From Microbulbifer agarilyticus S89 (GTDB taxonomy: Bacteria > Pseudomonadota > Gammaproteobacteria > Pseudomonadales > Cellvibrionaceae), in the NCBI RefSeq assembly GCF_000220505.1, contig NZ_AFPJ01000007.1:62001-126000 (forward strand): DNA of 64,000 nucleotides, in the 5' to 3' direction. A program made the translations under genes and the position numbers. Below the pieces are notes generated by a model. It was not told where the DNA came from. It saw only the letters and a list, made by a program, of their open reading frames with translations, and did no database searches. Position 1 is the stretch's first letter, and every line of letters starts with the position of its first letter. Positions 17,219-25,728 of this stretch are shown one piece after another.

Positions 17219-19666
17219 ATGATGTTGAAACTTGCCGCCCGCCTGTCAGCGGCGCTCTTAACCATCACCCCTGTAGCCCTTACTCAGGCCGCAGACCCCC
17301 TGAACGTTACCGGCGACAAATTTCGCCAGCTCGACGAGCTGCTTCCCACAGCGAATATCTACCGTAACGCGGGCGGCGAGCCAGGTCACAAGTACTGGCA
17401 GCAGAAAGTCGACTATCGCATCGATGCTCAACTGGACGAAGACGAGCGCTCGATCAATGCGAGTCAGACCATCACCTATACCAATAACTCGCCAGATACG
17501 CTCAAGTTCTTGTGGTTCCAATTAGATCAGAACCGATTCCGCCTTGATTCCATGGCCGAGACCACGCTCACGTTCGGTGGCCTTGGCAATCGTGGCCCGA
17601 GCACCCGCGCCGAATCACCCGAAGCACCACCTGGGATTTCATTTGGTGAGTTGCGCCGACAGCAGTGGCTGGCGGATAACGAAGTTGGCTACACCATTAG
17701 CAATGTGAAAGATTCCGGCGGCAACGAGCTCCGCACCACCACTGTCGGCACAAATATGCGTGTTGATCTGGCACAGCCGCTCAAGCCAGGCGAACAGATT
17801 ACCTTTAGCATGGATTTCGCCTTCAACATCGTTGAGGAGGATGCGGTTTCAGCGCGTTCCGGCTACGAGCACTTTCCTGACGATGCCCGCGACGGTGGCA
17901 ACGACATTTTCCTGCTGGCGCAGTGGTTTCCGCGCCTGCATGCCTACACCGATTACGAAGCTTGGACCAACAAGGAATTCCTCGGGCGAGGCGAATTTAC
18001 CCTTGAGTTCGGCGACTACGAAGTAAACCTGACGGTACCCGCAGACCACATCGTGTCGTCTACTGGCAGCTTGCAGAACCCTGAGGCCGTATTGACCGCG
18101 ACCCAGCGCGAGCGCCTGAAGCAAGCCCGAAAAGCTACACGCCCAGTATTTATCGTCACTGAAGAAGAAGCGCTGGAAAACGAGAAAGAGGGCACTCGAA
18201 AGACCAAAACCTGGCAATTCAAGGCCGACAAGGTGAGAGACTTCGCCTGGGCCTCTTCCCGTAAATTCATGTGGGATGCGCGTGGCTACCAGCAAGGTGG
18301 TGACATCATGCCGGAAGTAATGGCGATGTCATTTTATCCGAAAGAGGGCGGCGACCTCTGGAAGAAGTACTCCACGGAGTCCGTGATCCACACCATGGAG
18401 GTCTATTCGCGCTTTTCCTTCGACTATCCATACCCGGTAGCGCAAAGTGTGAATGGACCTGTTGGTGGTATGGAATACCCGATGATCACTTTTAACGGCC
18501 CACGTACCACGCTTCATGAAGATGGTAGCCGCACCTGGACCCAGGCTGAAAAGCGCTTCCTGATCGGTGTCGTGATCCACGAAATCGGCCACATTTACTT
18601 TCCAATGATCGTCAACTCTGACGAGCGCCAATGGACCTGGATGGACGAAGGCCTGAACAGCTTCCTTGATGGCGTGGCTGGTCGCGAATGGGATCCAGAA
18701 ATGCCCTGGGGTGTCGAGCCCCGAGACATCGTTGACTACATGAAGTCTGACATTCAAGTGCCTATCATGACCCAGTCGGACTCGGTACTGCGCCTCGGAC
18801 CGAACGCCTATACCAAACCCGCAGCTGCACTGAACATTCTGCGCGAGGTCATCCTCGGTCGCGAACTGTTTGATTACGCGTTCAAGGAATTCTCTACCCG
18901 CTGGCAGTATAAGCGCCCCACACCTGCCGATTTCTTCCGCACCATGGAAGAAGCCAGCGGTGTGGATCTTGACTGGTTTTGGCGTGGTTGGTTTTACACG
19001 ACTGATCACGTAGATATCAGTATCGACAATGTGCAACGGCTGCGTCTCGACACCCTGAATCCGGACATCGACTTTGAGCGTCGCCGACAAGAAGAGGCCG
19101 ATAAGCCGCAGCCGTTGTTCGAGAAGCGTGAGCGTGACGCCGGCAACAAGACGTGGCTTGAACGGAACAAAGATATTCGTGACTTCTACGATGAAAACGA
19201 CCGTTTCACCGTCACCAACAAGGAGCGGAACGAATACGCGCAGATGCTCGAAGATCTTGAACCGTGGGAGCGTCAGGTTCTAGCGCGTGCGATAGAAGAA
19301 GACAAGCACTACTACGTCATGGACTTCTCCAATATCGGCGGGTTGGTAATGCCGATTCTGCTGCAGCTTACCTTTGAAGACGGAAGTGTCGAAGACCGCT
19401 ATATCCCCGCGGAAATCTGGCGCCGCTCACCGGCTGCGGTATCCAAGCTGGTGGTAACCGACAAGGTTCTGGAACAGGTTGTGGTCGATCCGCGCTGGGA
19501 AACTGCCGACGTCAACAACGACAACAACCACTTCCCGCGTCGTATTAACAAGTCGCGCCTGCAGATCTACAAGCAAGAAAAGCGCACCGACCCGGTCTAT
19601 CGTGACATCATGCACGACTCCAAAACGAAAAAAGAAGATCCCAAGCCGGGCTTCCATCAGAAGTAA
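17219..19666 (+). CDS. M1 family zinc metallopeptidase
   Basis: An 815-residue gluzincin with a signal peptide (LSAALLTITPVALTQA). The zinc site is HEIGH at residues 454-458, with the third ligand Glu 477 in WMDEG, exactly the HExxH-x18-E spacing of family M1. The substrate-anchoring motif is GGMEYP (family G[GA]MEN), with Tyr-Pro in place of the usual Asn. That suggests an atypical aminopeptidase specificity. The first 300 residues form the beta-saddle domain. It should act in the periplasm or cell envelope. It heads a two-gene unit with the DUF6702 gene and sits behind a Zur-box-like site, so it may be made in zinc starvation. Confidence 0.92.
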   Translation: MMLKLAARLSAALLTITPVALTQAADPLNVTGDKFRQLDELLPTANIYRNAGGEPGHKYWQQKVDYRIDAQLDEDERSINASQTITYTNNSPDTLKFLWFQLDQNRFRLDSMAETTLTFGGLGNRGPSTRAESPEAPPGISFGELRRQQWLADNEVGYTISNVKDSGGNELRTTTVGTNMRVDLAQPLKPGEQITFSMDFAFNIVEEDAVSARSGYEHFPDDARDGGNDIFLLAQWFPRLHAYTDYEAWTNKEFLGRGEFTLEFGDYEVNLTVPADHIVSSTGSLQNPEAVLTATQRERLKQARKATRPVFIVTEEEALENEKEGTRKTKTWQFKADKVRDFAWASSRKFMWDARGYQQGGDIMPEVMAMSFYPKEGGDLWKKYSTESVIHTMEVYSRFSFDYPYPVAQSVNGPVGGMEYPMITFNGPRTTLHEDGSRTWTQAEKRFLIGVVIHEIGHIYFPMIVNSDERQWTWMDEGLNSFLDGVAGREWDPEMPWGVEPRDIVDYMKSDIQVPIMTQSDSVLRLGPNAYTKPAAALNILREVILGRELFDYAFKEFSTRWQYKRPTPADFFRTMEEASGVDLDWFWRGWFYTTDHVDISIDNVQRLRLDTLNPDIDFERRRQEEADKPQPLFEKRERDAGNKTWLERNKDIRDFYDENDRFTVTNKERNEYAQMLEDLEPWERQVLARAIEEDKHYYVMDFSNIGGLVMPILLQLTFEDGSVEDRYIPAEIWRRSPAAVSKLVVTDKVLEQVVVDPRWETADVNNDNNHFPRRINKSRLQIYKQEKRTDPVYRDIMHDSKTKKEDPKPGFHQK

Positions 19667-19683
19667 TCGGAGACTAGCTCGCT

Positions 19684-20169
19684 ATGCGCACACTGATTAC
19701 ATTGTTGACGCTGCTGATGGCCTGCTCCGCGCAGGCCCATCAGATGAAAACCGCCATCAGCAAAGTCGTTTTCAACGACCGCACCGAAACCGTTGAAATT
19801 ATGCATCGGTTCTATGTTCACGATGCCGAGCATGCCCTGAGCGAATTACTCGGAGAGCAAGTGCACCTTTCTGAGAATAAAACGGCACAAGAACAGTTTG
19901 GCCGGTACGTTATGGCACACTTCAGCATCGGATTAGCCAAAGACGAGCCACTGCCGCTGGACGCCATAGGGCAAGAAGTCGATGGTAAATTTATCTGGGT
20001 ATACCAGGAGGCAGCACGCCCCAAGAAATTTTCGGCATTGTGGTTCAGATTTGACGCCTTGCAAGATCGCTGGCCGGATCAGGTGAATCAGATCAATGTC
20101 GAGGGGCTGGGCAAGGTGCGATCGCTCCTATTCGATCGCAACAGCAAATGGCAGTCTCTCAGTTATTGA
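19684..20169 (+). CDS. DUF6702 family periplasmic protein
   Basis: A 161-residue protein with a short signal peptide (LITLLTLLMACSAQA) cut just before HQMKTAIS. The beta-rich body has the family pattern VEIMHRFYVHDAEHAL, FIWVYQEA and VNQINV. The mature protein begins with His, which could serve as an N-terminal metal ligand; that is only an inference. The gene lies 17 bases after the M1 peptidase, is co-oriented with it and ends before a strong terminator, so the two form one transcription unit. The biochemical function of the family is not known. Confidence 0.83.
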   Translation: MRTLITLLTLLMACSAQAHQMKTAISKVVFNDRTETVEIMHRFYVHDAEHALSELLGEQVHLSENKTAQEQFGRYVMAHFSIGLAKDEPLPLDAIGQEVDGKFIWVYQEAARPKKFSALWFRFDALQDRWPDQVNQINVEGLGKVRSLLFDRNSKWQSLSY

Positions 20170-20220
20170 GGAGAAAATTCCACCATACATGCTGACCAGC
20201 TCAAACATCTGTTTTCTGCC

Positions 20221-20255
20221 AATAAAAATGCGGGCCTTGGGCCCGCATTTTTATT
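20221..20255. terminator. Bidirectional terminator between convergent units
   Basis: A perfect 16-bp inverted repeat (GCGGGCC / GGCCCGC core, three-base loop) is flanked by an A-run on the left and a T-run on the right. It can therefore stop both the peptidase-DUF6702 unit and the opposing GTPase operon. Confidence 0.9.
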
Positions 20256-20313
20256 GATCAACCTTCGACTCATATAACAACTCTACCGAAGGACAATGAG
20301 TCCGGATTTGACG

Positions 20314-21507
20314 TCAGTCCCAGGCGGGAAAGGGATCAGGCAAGGTACGCCAGACAATCTCGCCCGCATCCAATTCCTGATCATTCAACAGGCATTCATC
20401 CAGTCGCCCCCTGATCCATTCCTCCGGAAGACTCTGACCAATGAACACCAGTTCCTGACGACGGTCACCAAAGGGTTCCTGCCAATTGTCGAGAATATAC
20501 TGTTGCTGCTCGGTATTTTCCGGCCATTCATCTCGCGGCACGGCCGCCCAAAAATAGCCCGCCGCGCCATGCTGGGCGATACCGCCAGCCTGACTCCAGG
20601 TGCCGGCGTAGTGGGGGCGACTGGCCAGCCAAAAGTAGCCCTTTGAACGTAGCAGGCGTCCGCTCAACTGGGGATCGTTGAAAAAGTCGAATAGTCGTTG
20701 CGGATGGAAAGGCCGGCGCGCGCGGTAGGCAAAACTGCTAATACCGTATTCCTCGGTTTCAGGCGTATGTTCGCCGCGCATCTCTTTAAGCCAGCCCGGT
20801 GCTTGTTGTGCCTGCTCGAAGTCAAATTTTCCGGTCATCAAAACTTTGTCGATAGGCACTTGGCCTTTTTGCATCGGCAGAATTTCTGCTCGAGGATTCA
20901 GGCTGCGGAGAACGGCTTTCAGTTCGTCCAATTGCTCGCTGCTGATCAGGTCGACTTTGCTGATCAACAGAATGTCACAGAACTCAATTTGATCCGCCAG
21001 CAAATCCGCCACATTACGCTCATCTTCGTCGCTCAGGTATTCGCCGGCTTCCTTGAGAGACTCCGCCTCGTGGTAATCCTTGAGGAAGTTGGCTCCGTCA
21101 ACGACAGTAACCATAGTATCCAGCCGTGCTACTTCAGACAGGCTCTGCCCATCTTCATCGGCAAAGGTAAAAGTCTCTGCCACCGGCAAGGGCTCGGAGA
21201 TCCCGGTGGACTCGATGACCAGGCAATCGAAGCGGCCTTCTTTTGCCAGTTTGGTGACTTCGAGCAGAAGATCTTCCCGTAGAGTGCAGCAGATACAACC
21301 GTTGCTCATCTCCACCAGTTTTTCTTCAGTCCGATTTAACTGTACCTCATTATTCACGAGCGCTGCGTCAATGTTGACTTCGCTCATGTCATTCACAATA
21401 ACCGCCACGCGCAGATCGGCACGATTATTTAAAATTTGATTAAGCAGGGTCGTTTTGCCGGCACCGAGAAAGCCGGAAAGTACCGTTACAGGTAACTGCG
21501 TAGCCAT
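20314..21507 (-). CDS. COG0523 (CobW-like) zinc-chaperone GTPase
   Basis: A 397-residue G3E GTPase. The Walker A is GFLGAGKTTLL near residue 11, and the metal-binding CxCC motif lies in NGCICCTLRED near residues 72-75. ESTGISEP (Walker-B region), the guanine motif region SKVDL and a C-terminal CobW_C domain also fit. COG0523 proteins of the ZigA/ZagA type deliver zinc to client enzymes during starvation. It is the last gene of a minus-strand run with DUF1826, which is a recurrent partner in Zur regulons. The start has AGGAG upstream. It is not a cobalamin gene despite the family name. Confidence 0.92.
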   Translation of the reverse strand: MATQLPVTVLSGFLGAGKTTLLNQILNNRADLRVAVIVNDMSEVNIDAALVNNEVQLNRTEEKLVEMSNGCICCTLREDLLLEVTKLAKEGRFDCLVIESTGISEPLPVAETFTFADEDGQSLSEVARLDTMVTVVDGANFLKDYHEAESLKEAGEYLSDEDERNVADLLADQIEFCDILLISKVDLISSEQLDELKAVLRSLNPRAEILPMQKGQVPIDKVLMTGKFDFEQAQQAPGWLKEMRGEHTPETEEYGISSFAYRARRPFHPQRLFDFFNDPQLSGRLLRSKGYFWLASRPHYAGTWSQAGGIAQHGAAGYFWAAVPRDEWPENTEQQQYILDNWQEPFGDRRQELVFIGQSLPEEWIRGRLDECLLNDQELDAGEIVWRTLPDPFPAWD

Positions 21508-21548
21508 GGTAGTCGTCTCCTAATGAGAGAGGGCGCGGTGCGCCGGAT

Positions 21549-21779
21549 CTAAAGGCTAGGGTGCTTTATTTCTTCACTTGCGCGCGCAAACCACTCGAGT
21601 GTGCGCTGTCGTTGTGCCTCACCATACAGCTCGACGAAACGCTTGGTCATGTAATCCGACTCGTTCTTCAGTGACTTTATACGGCTGCTGATAAAGGCTT
21701 CTGTCAATTCCAGACCACAGGTAACAGTGATGCAATGTCGCCACTCTTGATAGTTCTGCGGTATAAACGAAGGTTCCAT
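21549..21779 (-). CDS. Small protein of unknown function in the zinc operon
   Basis: A 76-residue soluble, mostly helical protein (ITVTCGLELTEAFISSRI, YMTKRFVELYGEAQRQRTLEWF). No domain is recognised. One Cys near residue 21 and few His argue against a classical zinc finger. It lies 41 bases upstream of the COG0523 GTPase on the same strand. The translated sequence has normal composition and no low-complexity bias, which supports a real gene. A role as cofactor or client of the GTPase would fit the context, but it is unproven. Confidence 0.7.
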   Translation of the reverse strand: MEPSFIPQNYQEWRHCITVTCGLELTEAFISSRIKSLKNESDYMTKRFVELYGEAQRQRTLEWFARASEEIKHPSL

Positions 21780-21885
21780 TTGATCCTACCTCTTATTTTA
21801 AGGTTGACCTACGCACTACCGGCGCTCATGTCGCGCCAGCAGTACACGATAAATCGCACTCGAAGCGGGTGCCCAAACTTGCAAC

Positions 21886-22098
21886 CTAGATTGCGGCACG
21901 TTCCAGCGACTGGCGCAACTGTTCTTGTAAGCCCGCGCGAGCCGCTTCGTCAGGTCCCTGCACTTCACGCGCCAGCAGGGAAAGAGCTTCCTGCAAGGGC
22001 AGGGTGCCGAGATCCTCACCGTCGCGACTGCGAATAGCGATTGTGCGGGTATCACGTTCTCTTGCACCTGCTTTTTGGGATTCAGACACAGATGACAT
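21886..22098 (-). CDS. Small acidic helical protein of unknown function
   Basis: About 70 residues. The start at 22098 (MSSVSES) is chosen because GGAAAG precedes it; an in-frame ATG at 22113 lacks a ribosome site. The core TRTIAIRSRDGEDLGTLP followed by LQEALSLLAREVQ looks like a short beta-hairpin plus amphipathic helix. No family is recognised. It lies between the SEC-C peptide gene and the 76-residue gene in the zinc operon. Confidence 0.6.
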   Translation of the reverse strand: MSSVSESQKAGARERDTRTIAIRSRDGEDLGTLPLQEALSLLAREVQGPDEAARAGLQEQLRQSLERAAI

Positions 22099-22182
22099 GA
22101 TGCAACTTTCCATACGAACGATTCGGAGCTTGCGATGCGCTCAGCCTAAAAAACGCGCAAAGCGCATGTGAAAAGCCCCGTG

Positions 22183-22368
22183 TTAGAGATTTTTTCCGCA
22201 GCATTTCTTGAACTTTCGACCGTTACCACAAGGGCAGGGGTCATTACGACCAACCTTCGGTGTAGACCGTGTGACAGGTGCCTGAGGCGCACAACAGCTT
22301 TCATTACTACAGCAGCTCGCCGCGTCCATGTCTTGCTCTTTGGAAGAACCGTTGATTTCTTCGAACAT
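22183..22368 (-). CDS. SEC-C motif zinc-binding peptide
   Basis: A 61-residue protein whose C-terminus is a textbook SEC-C zinc-binding motif: [20 protein letters not shown] second Cys cluster ([12 protein letters not shown]) lies in the N-terminal half, so the peptide has eight Cys in total. SEC-C motifs occur at the end of SecA and in many small proteins that bind zinc through C-x-C-x8-CC. Such a Cys-rich peptide in a Zur-linked operon may serve as a zinc store, sensor or client. GAAAGAAG precedes the ATG. Confidence 0.85.
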   Translation of the reverse strand: MFEEINGSSKEQDMDAASCCSNESCCAPQAPVTRSTPKVGRNDPCPCGNGRKFKKCCGKNL

Positions 22369-22627
22369 ACTTCTTTCACTCTTACATTAAAAAACCGTAA
22401 TCATTGTACGGCTCAAAAAAGGGCTAGCATTTGGTTAACCAATACGGGACTTCCGGTCTATCACTATGGCGTTGTGTGGCTTGGAAGATAGATGAGCGTT
22501 TGAAGCTCTACACATCAGCACTCAAAAGATAGGGGCATCGCAGCTATCTCAGGCAAGGCAATACCGTCGCTGCGAATTAGAGCGCTGACTTTTTCATTAT
22601 GATTCCCTGGTATTTAATTATTTGGGT

Positions 22628-23404
22628 TCAGGTGTCAGAGGATGCAAAGTCAAAAGTAAGAATCAGACGCTGGCTACCAGCCTCAATTGCGGGAGATCGG
22701 TGCACTAGACCTGCACCCTCATTTCCAGCCCACAATTCACCCTTCAATAACGCTACCTCGCCAGCCGCCAGCGACTGAACGGTTTCCGTTGGGGGATAGA
22801 GGCCACTCTCAGCATCACTGAGCCCAGCACTGCCTGCGCCCAGTTTTCTGCGATCCAGAAGGTCGTGAGGCAGCCATTCAGTGCCAGCGCCGGTGTAGGT
22901 CGTGATCAGGCGACACGGCACCCGGTCGACATGAAAACGTGGGCACATGGTGTCGCTCAGCACACTTAAACGGATGCCGATTGCGCTCAGGTCAAACAGG
23001 CAACTGAACATATCCGCCAATAGCTCGATATCCGCGCGCAAGTGCGGGAAGGCGTGTAGGCCCGGTATTCCCTGGGCGAGGTTGCAGGCCTTTGCCGTAG
23101 GCAGAACCAAGCGGTGACTATTGAAACCTCGTTGGTTGAGGAAAGCCGAACAGTCTTCCCTAAGCTGAGAATCCAGCTGGCGCTGCCAAACCGAGAGATG
23201 CACGTCTTCTTCATAAATATCGGCAAATGCATCTGGCGTAGGGGCAAAAGCGGCACGACGGCACACCGGTGAGACTGAGTGGTCCGTTTGACTGGGTGAC
23301 CGCATCGTAACGGCTGACCCAACCTGAACCGGCTCAACTCGGGGAAGACGATTCTGCTCGATCGCCCCGGTATATATATCTTCAGCGGCATTTCCAGAGC
23401 TCAT
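22628..23404 (-). CDS. DUF1826 protein, zinc-starvation associated
   Basis: A 258-residue soluble protein with the DUF1826 pattern: FHVDRVPCRLITTYTGAGTEWLP in the middle (pieces FHVDRVPCRL and TYTGAGTEWLP) and WAGNEGAGLVHRSP near the end. The H-x-D followed by a later His recalls 2-oxoglutarate/iron oxygenases, but no activity is known. The open frame reaches 23560. The ATG at 23404 is preferred: it has GAGG upstream, and a Zur-box-like site lies 44-58 bases before it, which would otherwise sit inside the coding region. DUF1826 genes commonly neighbour COG0523 genes in Zur regulons. A 259-base gap (22369-22627) without a visible gene separates it from the SEC-C peptide. Confidence 0.82.
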   Translation of the reverse strand: MSSGNAAEDIYTGAIEQNRLPRVEPVQVGSAVTMRSPSQTDHSVSPVCRRAAFAPTPDAFADIYEEDVHLSVWQRQLDSQLREDCSAFLNQRGFNSHRLVLPTAKACNLAQGIPGLHAFPHLRADIELLADMFSCLFDLSAIGIRLSVLSDTMCPRFHVDRVPCRLITTYTGAGTEWLPHDLLDRRKLGAGSAGLSDAESGLYPPTETVQSLAAGEVALLKGELWAGNEGAGLVHRSPAIEAGSQRLILTFDFASSDT

Positions 23405-23447
23405 AGCACCCTCGTCCGGCAGGAGAACTGCCAAGCTTTCTAATTTA

Positions 23448-23462
23448 CGATATAACATATCA
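23448..23462. promoter_or_regulatory. Zur-box-like operator before DUF1826
   Basis: Read on the minus strand this is TGATATGTTATATCG, the third copy of the 15-bp pattern. The longer context is a near-perfect palindrome, TTATGATAT / ATATCGTAA. It would control the DUF1826-SEC-C-GTPase run. Confidence 0.7.
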
Positions 23463-23670
23463 TAATGATCGAAATGACGGGAAACAACCATAACTTGTGT
23501 GCCGGCTCGGCCGGAGGCACCAAAAGTAGTCATGTCTACTCGAGAATCTGAGGGGGGCAAACTTGTGGGAAGAGGTACCGCGCCTCAATAAGGCGCCAGC
23601 GATCGCTGTAGCGGAAACTCCATTACAGGCTCGCGTCAATCCGTTCAGGCGTCCGGTGCCTTACTTCTCG

Positions 23671-24915
23671 CTACTTCACATCCCGTTGCTTACCGCTCTT
23701 TGCTCGAATCCTGCTTTCCGTGTGGACATATACGGTATCTGTAGTCGCCATGCTCGAATGCCCCAAGTCCTCAGAGAGATCCTTGAGTGCTCGACCACGT
23801 TCGACTTCCATACTTGCGCCGGTATGCCGCAACCAATGACTAGAAGCCTCTTTGAGTTTGTACGCATGATCCTCACCCTGAGCCTGGCGCATTTCCTCGT
23901 AGGCCCGGTCGAAAACCTGCTGTACTACGCGGGTGAGCTGGCGTGAGGTCAAACCTCCCTGGCCGCGAATTTTCTCAACGATTGGCTGGTTTTCGCCGGC
24001 AGACGGAAAAGGGCTCATGCCACGATATGCCCGATAGCGCTTTAGAAACGGAATAAAGCTATCTGGCACCGTAATATCGCGTAATTTCCGCCCTTTGCCG
24101 AAGATTTTCAACCACCAGTTGCCATCCGAATCCTGCCAGAAATGGCTCATACTCGGACTCCACTGTGGGCGCTCTGACAGCTCAGAAATACGCAAAAACA
24201 GTGTCTTCAGCGCACAGATCACAAACAGGCTGCGCTCATGAATCGGATCCTCTTCAGCCATAGCAAGCGCGACATCAAATACCGCTTGCCACTGGGCCTC
24301 CGTAAGCCGCCGAACCTCCTTTACTTGCGCATCCTTGATGAAGTGTCGGCAATCGCGCTTGGCCAGCTGCGCCGGGTTTCCGTATAAATACTCTTCATTC
24401 ATCAAATACTTATAGAACGCGATTATCCCAGTAAAGGTCGCCGTTAGGGTCTGCTGGGATGGCGTGTATTTGCGCTTATCTGGCTCGGATACGGACGTTT
24501 CGACACTTTTCGGGATCTTGAGCTTGAAGGGCGCCCATGCTGGATTAGCAACAAAGCAGCCGTTAGTGAACTGGAACTTGTCGTGATTCGCCAAGCAGAT
24601 CCAGTTAACCGGCGGTTGCCAGCAAAAATCCGCGTATTCGAGAATGTCCGCCTTGCGAAGCCGCTCCATAGGAACACCTTTAACTAGGAACAGCCACAAG
24701 AGAAACCGCTCGGTTTCATTGCGAAAACGCGTGTAGGTGTGCGCAGACTTGTTACGACCAATGTAGTCAAGGAACTCCTGGCCCCAGTGCCAGTGCGGCA
24801 TCCACCAGGATTCGCCATCCTGGATAAAGCGGTGTAAATCTGGGTAGTCGTTAAAGCTCAGATTGTTGAGCTCACTGTAAGTTGGATACAGGGGAACAGG
24901 ATGTGGGATAGCCAT
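23671..24915 (-). CDS. Tyrosine recombinase / site-specific integrase
   Basis: A 414-residue recombinase. The C-terminal catalytic domain shows the tyrosine-recombinase residues: Arg in LRISELSERP, the H-x-x-R box in SHWLRHTG, LGHSS, and the nucleophile Tyr in TDTVYVH. The N-terminal SAM-like domain has HTYTRFRNETERFLLWLFLV. It is longer than integron integrases (about 320-340 aa) and does not show their N-terminus or extra helix, so it is not called IntI. No phage or plasmid genes flank it. It stands at the border of the accessory stretch at 25-30 kb and may have inserted it, or be a stand-alone Xer-like recombinase. Confidence 0.88.
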   Translation of the reverse strand: MAIPHPVPLYPTYSELNNLSFNDYPDLHRFIQDGESWWMPHWHWGQEFLDYIGRNKSAHTYTRFRNETERFLLWLFLVKGVPMERLRKADILEYADFCWQPPVNWICLANHDKFQFTNGCFVANPAWAPFKLKIPKSVETSVSEPDKRKYTPSQQTLTATFTGIIAFYKYLMNEEYLYGNPAQLAKRDCRHFIKDAQVKEVRRLTEAQWQAVFDVALAMAEEDPIHERSLFVICALKTLFLRISELSERPQWSPSMSHFWQDSDGNWWLKIFGKGRKLRDITVPDSFIPFLKRYRAYRGMSPFPSAGENQPIVEKIRGQGGLTSRQLTRVVQQVFDRAYEEMRQAQGEDHAYKLKEASSHWLRHTGASMEVERGRALKDLSEDLGHSSMATTDTVYVHTESRIRAKSGKQRDVK

Positions 24916-25038
24916 AGCGATGCCAGAAGTCCGGATTTCAGCAAAGTACCCATTCTACTGGCCCCAAAGTCTTATGTCGAATACTAAAGGGTATCGGTCT
25001 TTTTATAGGCCACCCAGAGCCACCCACAGGCCCTCTTG

Positions 25039-25632
25039 TCAGGATGACGTTCGCCAGTATGAAAACAACACGACCAGGCGCGAACAAAACAACAACACAA
25101 ATGCGGCAGGAACCCAAACAAACGCCATGATGCACGCAGCTACGTTGAGCGTGATCGCCAAGTCATTTCGAAAATTATGCACCCCGATTGAAACACTGCC
25201 GTCGAACGCTTTCTTCCTCGACAAGGCATCGAGATAACGCTCAAAGACTGTGTAGCCGATACCGATGATCGTTATGTGGATAGCATAGATAAACACGCTG
25301 ACAGAGTTATGCGGATAATCCCCTGCAAGTGAAGTCGTAAAGGGAATGACGCACATCGGCAAAAGCAGCAATAGGTTCAGCCACAAAATCTTGCCATTAA
25401 TATGTTGCATTCTTGCAAACAAATCATGATGACTGAGCCAATAAATGGCGAGTACGAGATAGCTGAGAATAAATGCCGTAAACTTCGGGAGTAACACCAG
25501 CAAGCCTTGCAGCATACTGCGATCATCGATACTGCTTAATTCAGGAATTTCGATCTCAAGGATCAACAGCGTAATCAGGATCGCAAAAACACCGTCGCTG
25601 AAAGCCTCCAATCGATTTTTTTCTAGCAGCAT
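25039..25632 (-). CDS. TMEM175-family (DUF1211) potassium channel-like protein
   Basis: A 197-residue inner-membrane protein with about six hydrophobic helices. The first helix carries the family signature RLEAFSDGVFAI (FSD motif), which lines the pore in bacterial TMEM175 channels. A long frame extends to 25680, but the ATG at 25632 (MLLEKNRLEAFSDG) matches the family start. Bacterial members conduct K+ as tetramers. It is a single gene in the accessory stretch, with no obvious partner. Confidence 0.88.
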   Translation of the reverse strand: MLLEKNRLEAFSDGVFAILITLLILEIEIPELSSIDDRSMLQGLLVLLPKFTAFILSYLVLAIYWLSHHDLFARMQHINGKILWLNLLLLLPMCVIPFTTSLAGDYPHNSVSVFIYAIHITIIGIGYTVFERYLDALSRKKAFDGSVSIGVHNFRNDLAITLNVAACIMAFVWVPAAFVLLFCSRLVVLFSYWRTSS

Positions 25633-25728
25633 GTCTCTCTCTAAACGGGCGCGGGCCTGAGTGGATACGGACGGACACACAAGAACGGGCCCATAGGAAC
25701 AGGTGCATAATAGCGAAGGACCCAGCTA

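Noticed and set aside
20314-21507. The CobW-like GTPase as part of the cobalamin pathway
   Set aside because: Its CxCC motif and its neighbours (DUF1826, SEC-C, Zur-type site) place it with zinc chaperones. The B12 operon is 7 kb away with its own riboswitch.
22369-22627. A hidden gene or second Zur box in the DUF1826-SEC-C gap
   Set aside because: No frame with a ribosome site and no match to the 15-bp pattern was found.
23671-24915. The recombinase as an integron integrase IntI serving the attC sites
   Set aside because: It is too long, its N-terminus does not resemble IntI, and it reads in the same direction as the cassettes at their far end, unlike normal integrons.
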